Under the pieces are notes generated by a model. The model worked only from the letters and a program-made list of their open reading frames with translations, had not been told where the DNA came from and searched no databases. The position numbers and the translations under genes are program-made. Source: Croceicoccus hydrothermalis (GTDB lineage Bacteria > Pseudomonadota > Alphaproteobacteria > Sphingomonadales > Sphingomonadaceae). Taken from it: a stretch of 64,000 nt of DNA. The stretch spans positions 1-64,000 of the forward strand of contig NZ_JAIQCI010000018.1 in assembly GCF_022378335.1 (NCBI RefSeq), given 5' to 3'. This document shows positions 8,776-17,052 of this stretch, piece after piece (position 1 is the stretch's first letter; every line of letters starts with the position of its first letter).

Positions 8776-9608
8776 CTATCCGCCAACGCGGGTAAAGGGC
8801 ATGTGCGGCGCGCCCATCGTTTCGCGATAGGAAATCGGCTGCTTCCCGTCGAGATCGCTGACTCCGTAACGCGCGCCCATTTCGGCCCCGATCAGCGCCT
8901 GCCCGGTGAAGGACATTATCCTGGGGTCGGCGTACAGGGCTTGCAGTACGCGCGCGGCGAATTCGGGCGTCTCCCATTGGGGAAGGCTTTCGCGCATGTC
9001 GGGTGGCAGCATGTCGGCAGGCATGGCTTTCACCGCATCGGTCAGGATGAAGCCCGGCCAATAGGAAATCGCGGCCACGCCGTGCGGGCAAGGTCCACTG
9101 CCATGTCGGCCATCATCTTGTCGGTTCCGGCCTTGGCCGCGCCATAGGCGGCCCCGTGGAAATAGGACACCGCGCCATAAAATGAAATGCTCGCGATCAG
9201 GCCCTTGCCCGCCTTGGCCATCATCGGTGCCGCATGCCACGAAGCGACATAGTTGGAGCGCAGGCCGACATCGATCATATCGACAAGGTGCAAAGGCTTT
9301 TCCCAGAACGGACCGGGCGCGATCAGGTCCATCGCATGCACCGCCGCGGCATTGTTGACCAATATTTCGATCCGGCCTGCTTCGTGCTCGATCCGGGCGA
9401 AGGCACTGGCGACCGATGCGTCGTCGGCATGGTCGCATGCGATGGCAATCGGCTTGCCGCCGCGGTCCGCGATTTCGCCGGACACCGCCGCCAGATCCGC
9501 CTCGTTCCGGCCCGTCACCACCACGGTAGCGCCATCGGCTCCGAACTCGCGGGCGATACCCCGGCCAAGGCCCCTTGTTGCTCCGGTAACGACTGCGACA
9601 ATGCTCAT
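8776..9608 (-). pseudogene. SDR gene with a single-base frameshift
   Basis: A complete SDR is readable only across two frames. From ATG 9608, the TGATRGLG cofactor motif, VNNAAAVHAMD and the catalytic AAYGAAK are all present, down to MADMAVDLA. The frame then changes near 9086-9089, and HGVAAISYWPGFILTD continues in another frame to the stop at 8776. Restoring one base (GACCTTGCG-CCGCACGG instead of GACCTTGCCCGCACGG) gives a normal 277-residue protein. Either the gene is newly inactivated or the assembly has an error. Its start overlaps the PQQ dehydrogenase stop (ATGA). Confidence 0.8.
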
Positions 9609-11968
9609 TTTTTCTCCCCCTGTACCCGAGTGCCCTGCGGCAACGCATAGGCAATCAGCTCGTTGCTATATCCCGACAATATGCCGCCATGTCCGCCGGC
9701 GGCGATCACAACGAATTGCCGACCGGACCGGTCGGACCAGTAGGTCATGGGCGTGGCATTGCCGCCCGCCGGTAGTCGTCCATGCCAAAGCTCCTTGCCC
9801 GACCGAAGTTCATAGGCGCGGATCATGTGTTCCTGCGTGGCACCGATGAAGGCCAGTCCGCTGCCCGTGACCACGCCGCCGCCGATATTGGGCACGCCCA
9901 TCGGGATCGGTATGCCAAGCGGCATCATCAGCGGGCCGCTATCGCGCGCCGTGCCGAACGGCTTTTGCCAAAGCAGCTTGCCCGAAACGAGGTCGACAGC
10001 GCTGACGAGCCCGTAGGGCGGCTCTGTACAGGGCGCGACGAGCAGGGACAGGAACGGCGCAACCGAGGCTGCATAGGGTGTCCCCGTTTGTGCCACGGGC
10101 CCTGCAACGTTTTCGTAACTTGGGACCGCAACGGGCTTCAGGCCGATCCTGTCGGCTTCTTCGCGCGGTATCAGGCGGTTGTAGTTCAGGACATGCGACG
10201 AATTCACGAATGCGATGCCCTGCACCGGATCGACAGCGATGCTGCCCCAGTTGTTGCCGCCCAGAGAGCCCGGCCAGATGATCGACGCGCGGTCGGTCTC
10301 GATCGGAGTCATGTGCCCGTCGAAACGCGCCTGCCGGAACTTCAGGCGACACCATGCCTGATCTACCAGCGCCATGCCCCACATGCTGCGCTCGCTTGGC
10401 CGCGGCCCTTCGAAACTGGGCAGGCCGACCGAGAACGGCTGCGTGGGCGACGCGCGGTCGCCATCTGCCTTCGAAGGCGTCACCGGCAATTCGGCAACCT
10501 CGGCGATGGGCTCTCCCGTGCGGCGGTCTAGCATGAACAGCTCGCCCCGCTTCGTCGGCTGCAGCAGGGCAGGGCGGCCGTCGGGCAGATCGAACAGGAC
10601 AGGCTGCGATCCGACATCGTAGTCCCAGATATCGTGATGGGCCGTCTGGAAATGCCAGCGCGGCCGGCCGGTTTCAGCATCCAGCGCAACTACGCTGGTC
10701 GAGTATCTCTCCATTTCCGGCGTGCGGTGCAGCCCCGTATAATCCGGGGTGGCATTGCCCATCGGTACATAGACCATGCCCAGCTCTTCATCGGCGCTCA
10801 TCACGCTCCAGCTGTTGGGCGTACCTGGGGTATAGGTCTCGCCCGGCGCAGGCTCGCCCATCCGGTCGGGGGCGCCCATGTCCCATGCCCATGCCAGCTT
10901 TCCGGTGATGGCATCATAGGCGCGGATCACGCCTGAAGGCTCGCCGACCATCTGGCCGTCGGTGACCCAACCGCCGATCACCAGCTTCCCCGAAACGAGC
11001 GTGGGCGGTGAGGAAACGTGGTAATAGCCCGGCGGGGCCTTGCTCATGCCGCGTAGCAGATCGACTTCACCTTCTTTGCCAAAATCGGTGCAGGGCTGCC
11101 CTGTCTGCGCGTCGAGGGCGATCAGGCGGCTGTCGATAGTCGCGGTGTAGATCCGCGCGGCACAGCTTTCGCCGGCTGCCGCATCGGGCGCCGCGAAGTA
11201 AGTGACGCCCCTGCATGTCTGGCCGAAAACCCCGGTCGCGTCGGCATGGGCTTCAAAGCGCCAGATCTGCTTACCGCTTTCGGGATCGAGGGCGATGACG
11301 TCATTATAGCCGGTGCAGACATACAGCCGGTCGTCAACCATCAGCGGGGTTGCCTGAAAAGGCGCGGGCTGACCGTTCGGTTCTCGCCCGGTCGAATAGC
11401 GCCACACCTCTTGCAGCGCGCCGACATTGGCAGGGGTGATCTGGTCAAGGGGCGAAAAGCGGCGTCCTGCCTGCAGATTCCCGTAATGATGCCATTCGCC
11501 GTCGCGCGCAGATGCGGGCGCTCCGGCCAGACCGGCAAGATCGCTGCCGCCGGTGATACGGTCGTTCCAGAAAGTCCACGAAAGCCCCGCAACCAGACCC
11601 AGAAGCGCCACGCCCAACAGTCCGCCGCTGATCCGCGTGACGGGGACGACGCCCAGCGATCGCCGCACCCATGGGGTAAGCAGCCAGATGCCGATGACCG
11701 TAAGCAAGCCCATCCGGCCCAGCAGTGGCCAGAAGGCGAAGCCCGCTTCCCAAACCGACCATGCCAGCGAAAGGGTCCATATGGCGGCATAGACATAAAG
11801 CGCTCTTGTCGATTGACGCCAAAGCAATCCGGCGACGGCAATGAATGCCAGACCGCCAGCCACATAATATGGCGAACCGCCCGCCAGCAGAAGTTGTGCG
11901 CCGATCCAGATCAGACTGATGCCCAGAAGCAGCACCAGTATTGCCAGCAAACGATTTAACCAGGTCAC
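9605..11968 (-). CDS. Membrane-bound PQQ-dependent dehydrogenase
   Basis: 787 residues in the size range of membrane glucose/quinate dehydrogenases. About five transmembrane helices occupy residues 1-137, followed by a periplasmic eight-bladed PQQ propeller with repeated W-docking motifs such as GTPNSWSVMSADEELGMVYVP and NNWGSIAVDPVQGIAFVN. The YDVGSQPVLFDLPDGRPALLQ blade is also typical. It oxidises an alcohol or sugar-like substrate in the periplasm and feeds ubiquinone. No PQQ biosynthesis genes occur in the window. It sits 27 bp after the AveC-like membrane protein gene in the same operon. Confidence 0.9.
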   Translation of the reverse strand: MTWLNRLLAILVLLLGISLIWIGAQLLLAGGSPYYVAGGLAFIAVAGLLWRQSTRALYVYAAIWTLSLAWSVWEAGFAFWPLLGRMGLLTVIGIWLLTPWVRRSLGVVPVTRISGGLLGVALLGLVAGLSWTFWNDRITGGSDLAGLAGAPASARDGEWHHYGNLQAGRRFSPLDQITPANVGALQEVWRYSTGREPNGQPAPFQATPLMVDDRLYVCTGYNDVIALDPESGKQIWRFEAHADATGVFGQTCRGVTYFAAPDAAAGESCAARIYTATIDSRLIALDAQTGQPCTDFGKEGEVDLLRGMSKAPPGYYHVSSPPTLVSGKLVIGGWVTDGQMVGEPSGVIRAYDAITGKLAWAWDMGAPDRMGEPAPGETYTPGTPNSWSVMSADEELGMVYVPMGNATPDYTGLHRTPEMERYSTSVVALDAETGRPRWHFQTAHHDIWDYDVGSQPVLFDLPDGRPALLQPTKRGELFMLDRRTGEPIAEVAELPVTPSKADGDRASPTQPFSVGLPSFEGPRPSERSMWGMALVDQAWCRLKFRQARFDGHMTPIETDRASIIWPGSLGGNNWGSIAVDPVQGIAFVNSSHVLNYNRLIPREEADRIGLKPVAVPSYENVAGPVAQTGTPYAASVAPFLSLLVAPCTEPPYGLVSAVDLVSGKLLWQKPFGTARDSGPLMMPLGIPIPMGVPNIGGGVVTGSGLAFIGATQEHMIRAYELRSGKELWHGRLPAGGNATPMTYWSDRSGRQFVVIAAGGHGGILSGYSNELIAYALPQGTRVQGEKK

Positions 11969-11995
11969 TTCGTTGCAATCTCACTTTTATGCGGA

Positions 11996-12772
11996 TCAGG
12001 GCACAAGTGCACTGGGGCCACCGAACGCCATGCGTGCGATCACGGCGGGGGCGATATTGATCGCTAGGAAAGTCACCTGAAAAAGCAATACCATGCCCCA
12101 CAGCCGAGCCCATTCCCGGCCGAGGCCGGCGGGCTTGGTCGCTGCGCCAAGGCGAACCTCATGCGCCATGAATCCTTGTGGATCGCGATCGGCAAGCATC
12201 CCGACGAACCAGCCAGCCCACAGACCGATGAGCAGGGGGAAAACGAGCGGCAACCGTCCCTGTTCGCTTTCCAGCGCTGGTCCCACCACCGAATCATAGG
12301 TCCACCAGCCGTTGGCGACTGAACTGCCCTCGACATAGATCTGATAGGCAAGGAAGAGCGGAAACGCGGTCATGAACGATAGCGCATAGGCCGATCGAGC
12401 AGGGAATTTGCGCTTGAGGAACAGCACCAGCGAGGTCAGCAAGGGAATCGAGACGGCAAACCACCATCCCCAGCTGAACGGCATGAACAGCGGCTTCACC
12501 GGCGTCGTATAGGCCATCTCGCCCCAGAATGGCAGGCGCGCGAATTGGGGGTTCCATGCGACATAGGCGCCCCAGTCACCGAAAAATTCCTGCCAGAAAC
12601 CGCTTGAGGCTGCGATCAGCATCAGACCGAAAAGCGGGATGCGGCGGTTCTTCACCGCAAGCGCCGCGGCCGCCAGAAGCAGCGCACTCCACAGATAGAT
12701 GCTGCCGATTTCCATCACCCATGGATTGACGGGGTCGCCCATCGTCTGGGCGGCGAGCGCCTCAGGACTCAT
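11996..12772 (-). CDS. AveC-like polytopic membrane protein
   Basis: 258 residues with about six or seven hydrophobic helices (for example IYLWSALLLAAAALAV, WWFAVSIPLLTSLVLFL, LVFPLLIGLWAGWFVGMLA). The central FWQEFFGDWGAYVAWNPQFA region with many aromatic residues resembles spirocyclase AveC-family proteins from actinobacteria, judged from memory only. The start ATG 12772 overlaps the upstream NTF2 stop (ATGA). It may help a hydrophobic substrate reach the PQQ enzyme encoded next, but that is inference. A plain membrane protein of unknown function remains possible. Confidence 0.55.
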   Translation of the reverse strand: MSPEALAAQTMGDPVNPWVMEIGSIYLWSALLLAAAALAVKNRRIPLFGLMLIAASSGFWQEFFGDWGAYVAWNPQFARLPFWGEMAYTTPVKPLFMPFSWGWWFAVSIPLLTSLVLFLKRKFPARSAYALSFMTAFPLFLAYQIYVEGSSVANGWWTYDSVVGPALESEQGRLPLVFPLLIGLWAGWFVGMLADRDPQGFMAHEVRLGAATKPAGLGREWARLWGMVLLFQVTFLAINIAPAVIARMAFGGPSALVP

Positions 12773-13221
12773 CGCGCCATTGCCTTGATGTGTTCGGGAA
12801 GGTTGTGGTTGTAGCATTTCTTTTCGTAGAGGCCGGAAATGCGCCAGCCGTTCTGGGTGCGGCGGAACTGGTGGATGTACCACAGGCCGAAGAAGATTGT
12901 CTGGGGCTGCCCATCATCGCCGGGAACGACCATCGGGTTTGTGCAGACCGACCGCGTTTCGCAGCGATCACCGTCAAAGCTGTATTGCGTGGTCGAAACC
13001 GCATGCTGCGACATCGGCACGGGCCCAAGACTGGCTGCGAGGAACGACTTGATATCGGCCAGCGAACCTTTGACGCCGACCATTTCGCTATAGTCGATTA
13101 CGGCATCATCGGTGAAATAGCCGTCAAGGGCATCGAAGTCCTTGTTGTCCACGGCATAGCAATATCCCACCATCAGGTCCTGAATCTCGAACCTGTCCGA
13201 CATTTCTTCGATCGAAAGCAC
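12769..13221 (-). CDS. NTF2-fold SnoaL-like protein
   Basis: 150 residues. The N-terminal helical start (DRFEIQDLMVGYCYAVDNKDFDALDGYF, shown here only as landmarks DRFEIQDL and YCYAVDNKDFDAL) and the strand ending WRISGLYEKKCYNHN place it in the SnoaL_4 group. The pocket-lining DYSEM and SQHAVSTTQYSF segments fit a small ring-substrate enzyme. It is the first gene of the leftward operon that continues to the PQQ dehydrogenase, and the dyad motif at 13281-13299 lies 60 bp upstream. The specific reaction is unknown. Confidence 0.75.
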   Translation of the reverse strand: MLSIEEMSDRFEIQDLMVGYCYAVDNKDFDALDGYFTDDAVIDYSEMVGVKGSLADIKSFLAASLGPVPMSQHAVSTTQYSFDGDRCETRSVCTNPMVVPGDDGQPQTIFFGLWYIHQFRRTQNGWRISGLYEKKCYNHNLPEHIKAMAR

Positions 13222-13280
13222 GGCAGTCTCCCTTCTGTCCGCTTATGCCACATGAATGTGCGGGTAATCGCCGGTCTGTT

Positions 13281-13299
13281 CCTGCCGATTGGTAGGTTG
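13281..13299 (-). promoter_or_regulatory. Cluster dyad motif (site b)
   Basis: Minus-strand reading CAACCTACC-AATC-GGCAGG. It lies in the 193-bp gap between the divergent NTF2 genes starting at 13221 (-) and 13415 (+), 60 bp from the first and 116 bp from the second. Confidence 0.65.
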
Positions 13300-13414
13300 C
13301 AGACCGCAGCATGGAATTGAAAAGGGCCGCGATCGACGGCCGTATCCCTCTTCGGGCCTGGTCAGACGTATCCCTACGCTGCAAGATCGCAGCTCGACAT
13401 AATGGAGAGTTTTT

Positions 13415-13945
13415 ATGGCTGGACGGATCCCGCCCTTCACACTGGATGATTTCAAGCTTTCGCCCGAAAAGCGTGCCGAGATTTGCGAAGGCCTGACCGA
13501 ACGTCAAACGTTCATGGTCAACCAGTGGATGAACCTGCACGACAAGCTGAACGTAGGCGACTGGTCCGGATTCGACGAGTTCATGGACAAGGACAAGATG
13601 ACCTACGACAATCCGAATCGGCCCGATCTGGGGACGTTCGAAGAGTGGAGCAGCTCGCCCCGCGCGCTTTTCACTACGTTCCCGCCGTCGGTCTACCGCA
13701 CGCTCAAAGCATGGGGCCGTGGCGACGACGAGATCTGCGTCCTGTGCCACCACCACGGCAAGCACACGGGCGGCCCCTACATGGGCGTTCAGCCGACAGG
13801 CAATCAGCTCGACGTGCTCTGGTTCAGCTGGATCAAGTTCGACGGCGACAAGATCGTGCACATCTATTCCATCTCGGACGTGCTTTCGATGCTGATCGAC
13901 CTTGAAGTGATCGAGGCTCCGCAGCCGGTCGATCCCTACAAGTAA
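13415..13945 (+). CDS. SnoaL-type NTF2 protein
   Basis: 176 residues. It resembles polyketide-cyclase-like SnoaL proteins: a helical start (LTERQTFMVNQWMNLHDKLN), DWSGFDEFMDKDKMTYDNPN, and the strand block WFSWIKFDGDKIVHIYSIS. It is a stand-alone gene with its own strong terminator just downstream (13959-14002), which suggests relatively high expression. ATGGAGAG lies about seven bases before the ATG. Its promoter region is shared with the divergent leftward operon and contains dyad site b. The reaction is unknown. Confidence 0.75.
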   Translation: MAGRIPPFTLDDFKLSPEKRAEICEGLTERQTFMVNQWMNLHDKLNVGDWSGFDEFMDKDKMTYDNPNRPDLGTFEEWSSSPRALFTTFPPSVYRTLKAWGRGDDEICVLCHHHGKHTGGPYMGVQPTGNQLDVLWFSWIKFDGDKIVHIYSISDVLSMLIDLEVIEAPQPVDPYK

Positions 13946-13958
13946 GGCAGCGCCAGTC

Positions 13959-14002
13959 ATGACGCGAAAGGGGGGCAATTCTGCCCCCCTTTTTCGCGTC
14001 AT
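13959..14002. terminator. Strong bidirectional intrinsic terminator
   Basis: Long hairpin: ATGACGCGAAAGGGGGGCA on the left pairs with TGCCCCCC-TTTTT-CGCGTCAT on the right around a four-base ATTC loop. Only a small bulge in the A/T tract breaks the pairing. The A and T tracts can give a U-run in both directions, so it can end both the gene at 13415 and the leftward operon ending at 14027. Confidence 0.9.
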
Positions 14003-14026
14003 AGCGCGACCGGCCGCGTCGCTGGG

Positions 14027-14779
14027 TTAGAGGCTGAAACCGCCATCCACGATGATCGTCTGGCCAGTAATATACGACGCCCGGTCCGAGGCGAGGAAGC
14101 GAACCGCTTCAGCCACGTCCTCACCGTTGCCAAAGCGGCGCAGGGCGATCGTCTTCTTCTGCTGTTCCCAGATTTCAGGCGTGTAGAGCCTCTTGACGAA
14201 TTCTGCGCCAAGGCCGGCGTCGATGATTCCGGGCGCCACCATATTGGCGCGGATACCAAACTTGCCTTCTTCCTTGGCGATTGCGCGGCCCAGCGCTTCC
14301 ATGCCTGCCTTGGGAACCGAAGATAGCGCATCGCCGGGCGGGAAGGTGTAGTTTGCGACCGACACAACGATCACGAAATTACCGCTTCCTTGCTGGCGGA
14401 ACACGGGCAGTGCTGCTGCAACGACGCGCATCAGGCCGAGCAATTCGGTCTCGATCACCTCGCGCCACTGGGGTTCCTCGATCCGGCTGACGAAAGGCTG
14501 CTCGATGGCGACACCCGATGCGAAGACCACCGCATCGATCCGCCCGAAACGGTCGTTTGCCGCCGTAATGGCTGAACTGACTGATGCTGGCTCGGTAAGG
14601 TCGCATGCCACTGGCCAACCTTCGCAGGATTCCGGCAAATGATTGGCAAGCTCTTCCGCGGTCGAGCGATTCGACTGGTAGGACAGCGCAATTCGATCAA
14701 AATCCTGCGCGAGGGCATGTGCGCAGGCGCGACCAAGGCCGCCGGTCGAGCCAATGACGAATGCGGTTCTGCCGCTCAT
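14027..14779 (-). CDS. SDR-family protein lacking the catalytic tyrosine
   Basis: 250 residues. The cofactor loop GSTGGLG is normal, and the C-terminal SDR block (ASYITGQTIIVDGG) is complete. The NNAG motif reads FASGVA. At the active site the Ser in VVSVAN is present, but the residue 13 positions later, normally Tyr of YxxxK, is Ser (LSSVPKAG). The gene may encode a non-catalytic SDR or one with altered chemistry. It is the last gene of the acyl-CoA dehydrogenase operon, and its start overlaps the alpha/beta hydrolase stop (ATGA). Confidence 0.85.
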   Translation of the reverse strand: MSGRTAFVIGSTGGLGRACAHALAQDFDRIALSYQSNRSTAEELANHLPESCEGWPVACDLTEPASVSSAITAANDRFGRIDAVVFASGVAIEQPFVSRIEEPQWREVIETELLGLMRVVAAALPVFRQQGSGNFVIVVSVANYTFPPGDALSSVPKAGMEALGRAIAKEEGKFGIRANMVAPGIIDAGLGAEFVKRLYTPEIWEQQKKTIALRRFGNGEDVAEAVRFLASDRASYITGQTIIVDGGFSL

Positions 14780-15654
14780 CTGGCCGCATCATCCGGATAG
14801 CGGTCAAGCTGTTCGAGCAGTTTCGCGGCAAATTCGTCATTCCGGTCGGCGGTGAACATATGGCCCGCGCCCGTGGCGATCAGAACTTCAAGTTGGGGGG
14901 TGAGCGCCTGGAACCGAGCCGTATTCACGTCATTGACCAGATGGCTCAGTTCTGCGCGGACCATGACGACAGGCGAGGTAACCCGTGCTGCAGCCGCGAC
15001 AACCGCCTCGTTCTCGCTTGGGGGGTGGATGAATTCATCCCGGCCCGATGCAGGGTCCCAATGCCAGTGCCATCGACCGGTCGAATCTTGCCGCATCGAG
15101 CGGACAAGTCGCGATGCATCGCGAATGCGCGGCTGGTCCAGATGCTGGGCCAAAGCGTCTGCCGCCGCATCGAGACTGGGATAGCCATGGGCTCCTTCGG
15201 CGAAGAAGCGGCGAATACCATCGACCGCATGGTCGGGCATGTCCGGCGCCACGTCGGCCAGCATGATCAGACGCACCCTGTCTGGATGGCGCGCCCCGGC
15301 GATCAAGGACGCCTGCCCACCCCGCGACGCTCCAACAAGGGTTACGCGATGGTCGAATTGCGTAAGCAGGCATTCGACATCGCGGGCCATTGCATCGACA
15401 TGGTAATCGCGGTCCGACGCCCAATCGCTTTCGCCATGGCCACGGAGATCGAAAGCAATGCCGTAATATCCGGCCGTGCCCACTTTCAAGGCAGAGCCTC
15501 GCCATGCGTTGCGGCTTTGACCTCCGCCATGAAAAAAGAAGACGGGCGGGGCCTGCGGGTCGCCAAATGCTTCACCCGCAAGCTCAAGCCCGTCTCCTCG
15601 AAATCGGACGGTCTTGCCGCGCACTTTAAGCAGACACAGGAACGGTTTCGGCAT
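14776..15654 (-). CDS. Alpha/beta hydrolase
   Basis: About 292 residues. The oxyanion motif is FFFHGGGQSRNAW, the nucleophile elbow is VGASRGGQ (Ser between G and R), and a C-terminal His is in TGAGHMFTAD. This fits a serine hydrolase of the epoxide-hydrolase/meta-cleavage-hydrolase fold. The ATG at 15654 overlaps the VOC gene by 29 bases; a GTG at 15624, directly after the VOC stop, is an alternative start. It is a member of the 18216-14027 operon. It might cleave an ester or a C-C bond; the substrate is unknown. Confidence 0.8.
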   Translation of the reverse strand: MPKPFLCLLKVRGKTVRFRGDGLELAGEAFGDPQAPPVFFFHGGGQSRNAWRGSALKVGTAGYYGIAFDLRGHGESDWASDRDYHVDAMARDVECLLTQFDHRVTLVGASRGGQASLIAGARHPDRVRLIMLADVAPDMPDHAVDGIRRFFAEGAHGYPSLDAAADALAQHLDQPRIRDASRLVRSMRQDSTGRWHWHWDPASGRDEFIHPPSENEAVVAAAARVTSPVVMVRAELSHLVNDVNTARFQALTPQLEVLIATGAGHMFTADRNDEFAAKLLEQLDRYPDDAAR

Positions 15655-16174
15655 GGCTCGGGTGTTCGCCCGGCCCCTTGTAGGCGAACTTGCCGGGAGC
15701 ATGGTGCCACTTGCCGTCATCGCGGCTTTCGTACGGGGATGCCACTTCGATCAGGCAGCCATGGGTGCTCTTGGGACCGACCCAGCTCCATTTCTGCCAG
15801 GTCATGTCGGGATCGTTGAACGTTTCGCCGTCTCCGGGAAGATGCAGGCCTTCGGCCTTCATTTTTTCCATGGCGGCGGGGACATCATCGGTGCTGAAGC
15901 ACAGATGGTGGACATGCTCACCAACCTTGTCGAGCCGCTTGCCGAGCGGAGTTCCGGGTGCGGGCTGGATGAACTGGATTTCGGTCGAATATTCATTGAC
16001 GAAGGTGGCCCATTTCATGCCGGAATCCTCGCCACTCGAAAATTCATCGTATTTCACAATCGGCTTTTCAAGCGATTGCGGGTCGAGCACGCGAAGGATC
16101 TTGGTCCAGTCCTCGATCGCCTGATCGAGGTCGCGAACGAGCATGCATACATGGGCAAAGGGGCCGCTGGGCAT
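15626..16174 (-). CDS. VOC-family protein (epimerase/glyoxalase-like)
   Basis: 182 residues with two beta-alpha-beta-beta-beta units. FAHVCMLVRDLDQAIEDW opens the first, and HVHHLCFSTDDVPAAMEKM opens the second. The arrangement with H in AHVCM and HHLCF and acids later resembles methylmalonyl-CoA epimerase-like VOC proteins rather than ring-cleaving dioxygenases. In an operon with acyl-CoA dehydrogenase and hotdog hydratases, an epimerase or isomerase acting on an acyl-CoA is plausible. That assignment is inference. Confidence 0.75.
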   Translation of the reverse strand: MPSGPFAHVCMLVRDLDQAIEDWTKILRVLDPQSLEKPIVKYDEFSSGEDSGMKWATFVNEYSTEIQFIQPAPGTPLGKRLDKVGEHVHHLCFSTDDVPAAMEKMKAEGLHLPGDGETFNDPDMTWQKWSWVGPKSTHGCLIEVASPYESRDDGKWHHAPGKFAYKGPGEHPSHAETVPVSA

Positions 16175-16190
16175 TGTTGTTCTCCTTGAA

Positions 16191-16592
16191 TTAGATCAAA
16201 ATTGTGGCGGTACCCGCATTGACTGCGCCGCGTCCGTCCACATCGAGCTTGATATCGCAGGTTACGCGGTTGCCTTGGACGGAGGTGACTTCGCCCGAAG
16301 CAACAACACGGTCGCCTTCATAGACATTGTCGAGGAAACGCGAATCCATCGTCTCGATCCGGCAACCGGGAAAGGCCGTCATCAGCATGTTCATCATATA
16401 GGCAACGTTGATCGGACCCTGATTGATCCGCTTGTTACCAAGCCCTTTGGCCTTCACGACCTCTACATCGAGGTGGATCGGGTTGGGGTCGGCAAGAAAT
16501 ACCGACCAGTCGCGCATGGCGTCAGGGCTGACCGTTTCGATCACGAAGGGAGGAAGCGTGTATCCCGCCTTGATGTCTGCTGAAACGCTCAT
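16191..16592 (-). CDS. MaoC-type hotdog dehydratase subunit
   Basis: 133 residues. The hydratase-2 catalytic dyad is visible as D35 and H40 in LADPNPIHLD, followed by the hot-dog helix (RINQGPINVAYMMNMLM). It should hydrate an enoyl-CoA or dehydrate a 3-hydroxyacyl-CoA. It overlaps the next hotdog gene upstream (ATGA), which lacks this dyad, so the two likely form one heteromeric enzyme in the manner of HadAB or ChsH1/ChsH2 in mycobacteria. It follows the acyl-CoA dehydrogenase in the operon. Confidence 0.85.
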   Translation of the reverse strand: MSVSADIKAGYTLPPFVIETVSPDAMRDWSVFLADPNPIHLDVEVVKAKGLGNKRINQGPINVAYMMNMLMTAFPGCRIETMDSRFLDNVYEGDRVVASGEVTSVQGNRVTCDIKLDVDGRGAVNAGTATILI

Positions 16593-17050
16593 GCGGCAAG
16601 CTCCTTGCGCGGCAGGACCCAGACATTGTCCGTTTCCAGGACGGCATCGCCGCCTGCAGCCGGATGCAGGCGAAGGCGATAGGTGAGGACGTCCATCACG
16701 CCCAGCTTGCGGCTCTTCTTGCGCACGAGGCTGAGGATTTCGCCGGTAACCCGATAATCCTGCCCGACCATAAGCTGTCCTGCAAAGCGAACACCTGACG
16801 ATCCCATCATCGGGCCGTCTTCCACGTCGAATTCGCAAGTCTCGCACACGCCGCCCACGGTCTTGCCCATGGCGACCTGCGTGGCGATGTAGTAATAGAT
16901 CGGATGCGCACTGCCGTCAGTCGCGGGCTGCACGCCCGTCGACCGGCATAGCGCCGCATTCTCGTCCGCGGCGATCGAGAATATCGCAGTTCCATCCAGC
17001 GAAGTGCCAGCGACATCGGGGGCAGGGGGAAATTCTTCCATTTGCTCCAT
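16589..17050 (-). CDS. Hotdog partner subunit (MaoC_dehydrat_N type)
   Basis: 153 residues. It looks like the N-terminal, non-catalytic hotdog half of FAS1-type dehydratases: DGSAHPIYYYIATQVAMG and the strand YRVTGEILSLVRKKSRKLG. The Asp/His catalytic dyad of hydratase 2 is not seen. Translational coupling (ATGA) with the catalytic hotdog gene at 16191-16592 supports a heteromer that hydrates bulky enoyl-CoAs. It starts three bases after the acyl-CoA dehydrogenase gene ends. Confidence 0.8.
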   Translation of the reverse strand: MEQMEEFPPAPDVAGTSLDGTAIFSIAADENAALCRSTGVQPATDGSAHPIYYYIATQVAMGKTVGGVCETCEFDVEDGPMMGSSGVRFAGQLMVGQDYRVTGEILSLVRKKSRKLGVMDVLTYRLRLHPAAGGDAVLETDNVWVLPRKELAA

Positions 17051-17052
17051 CC

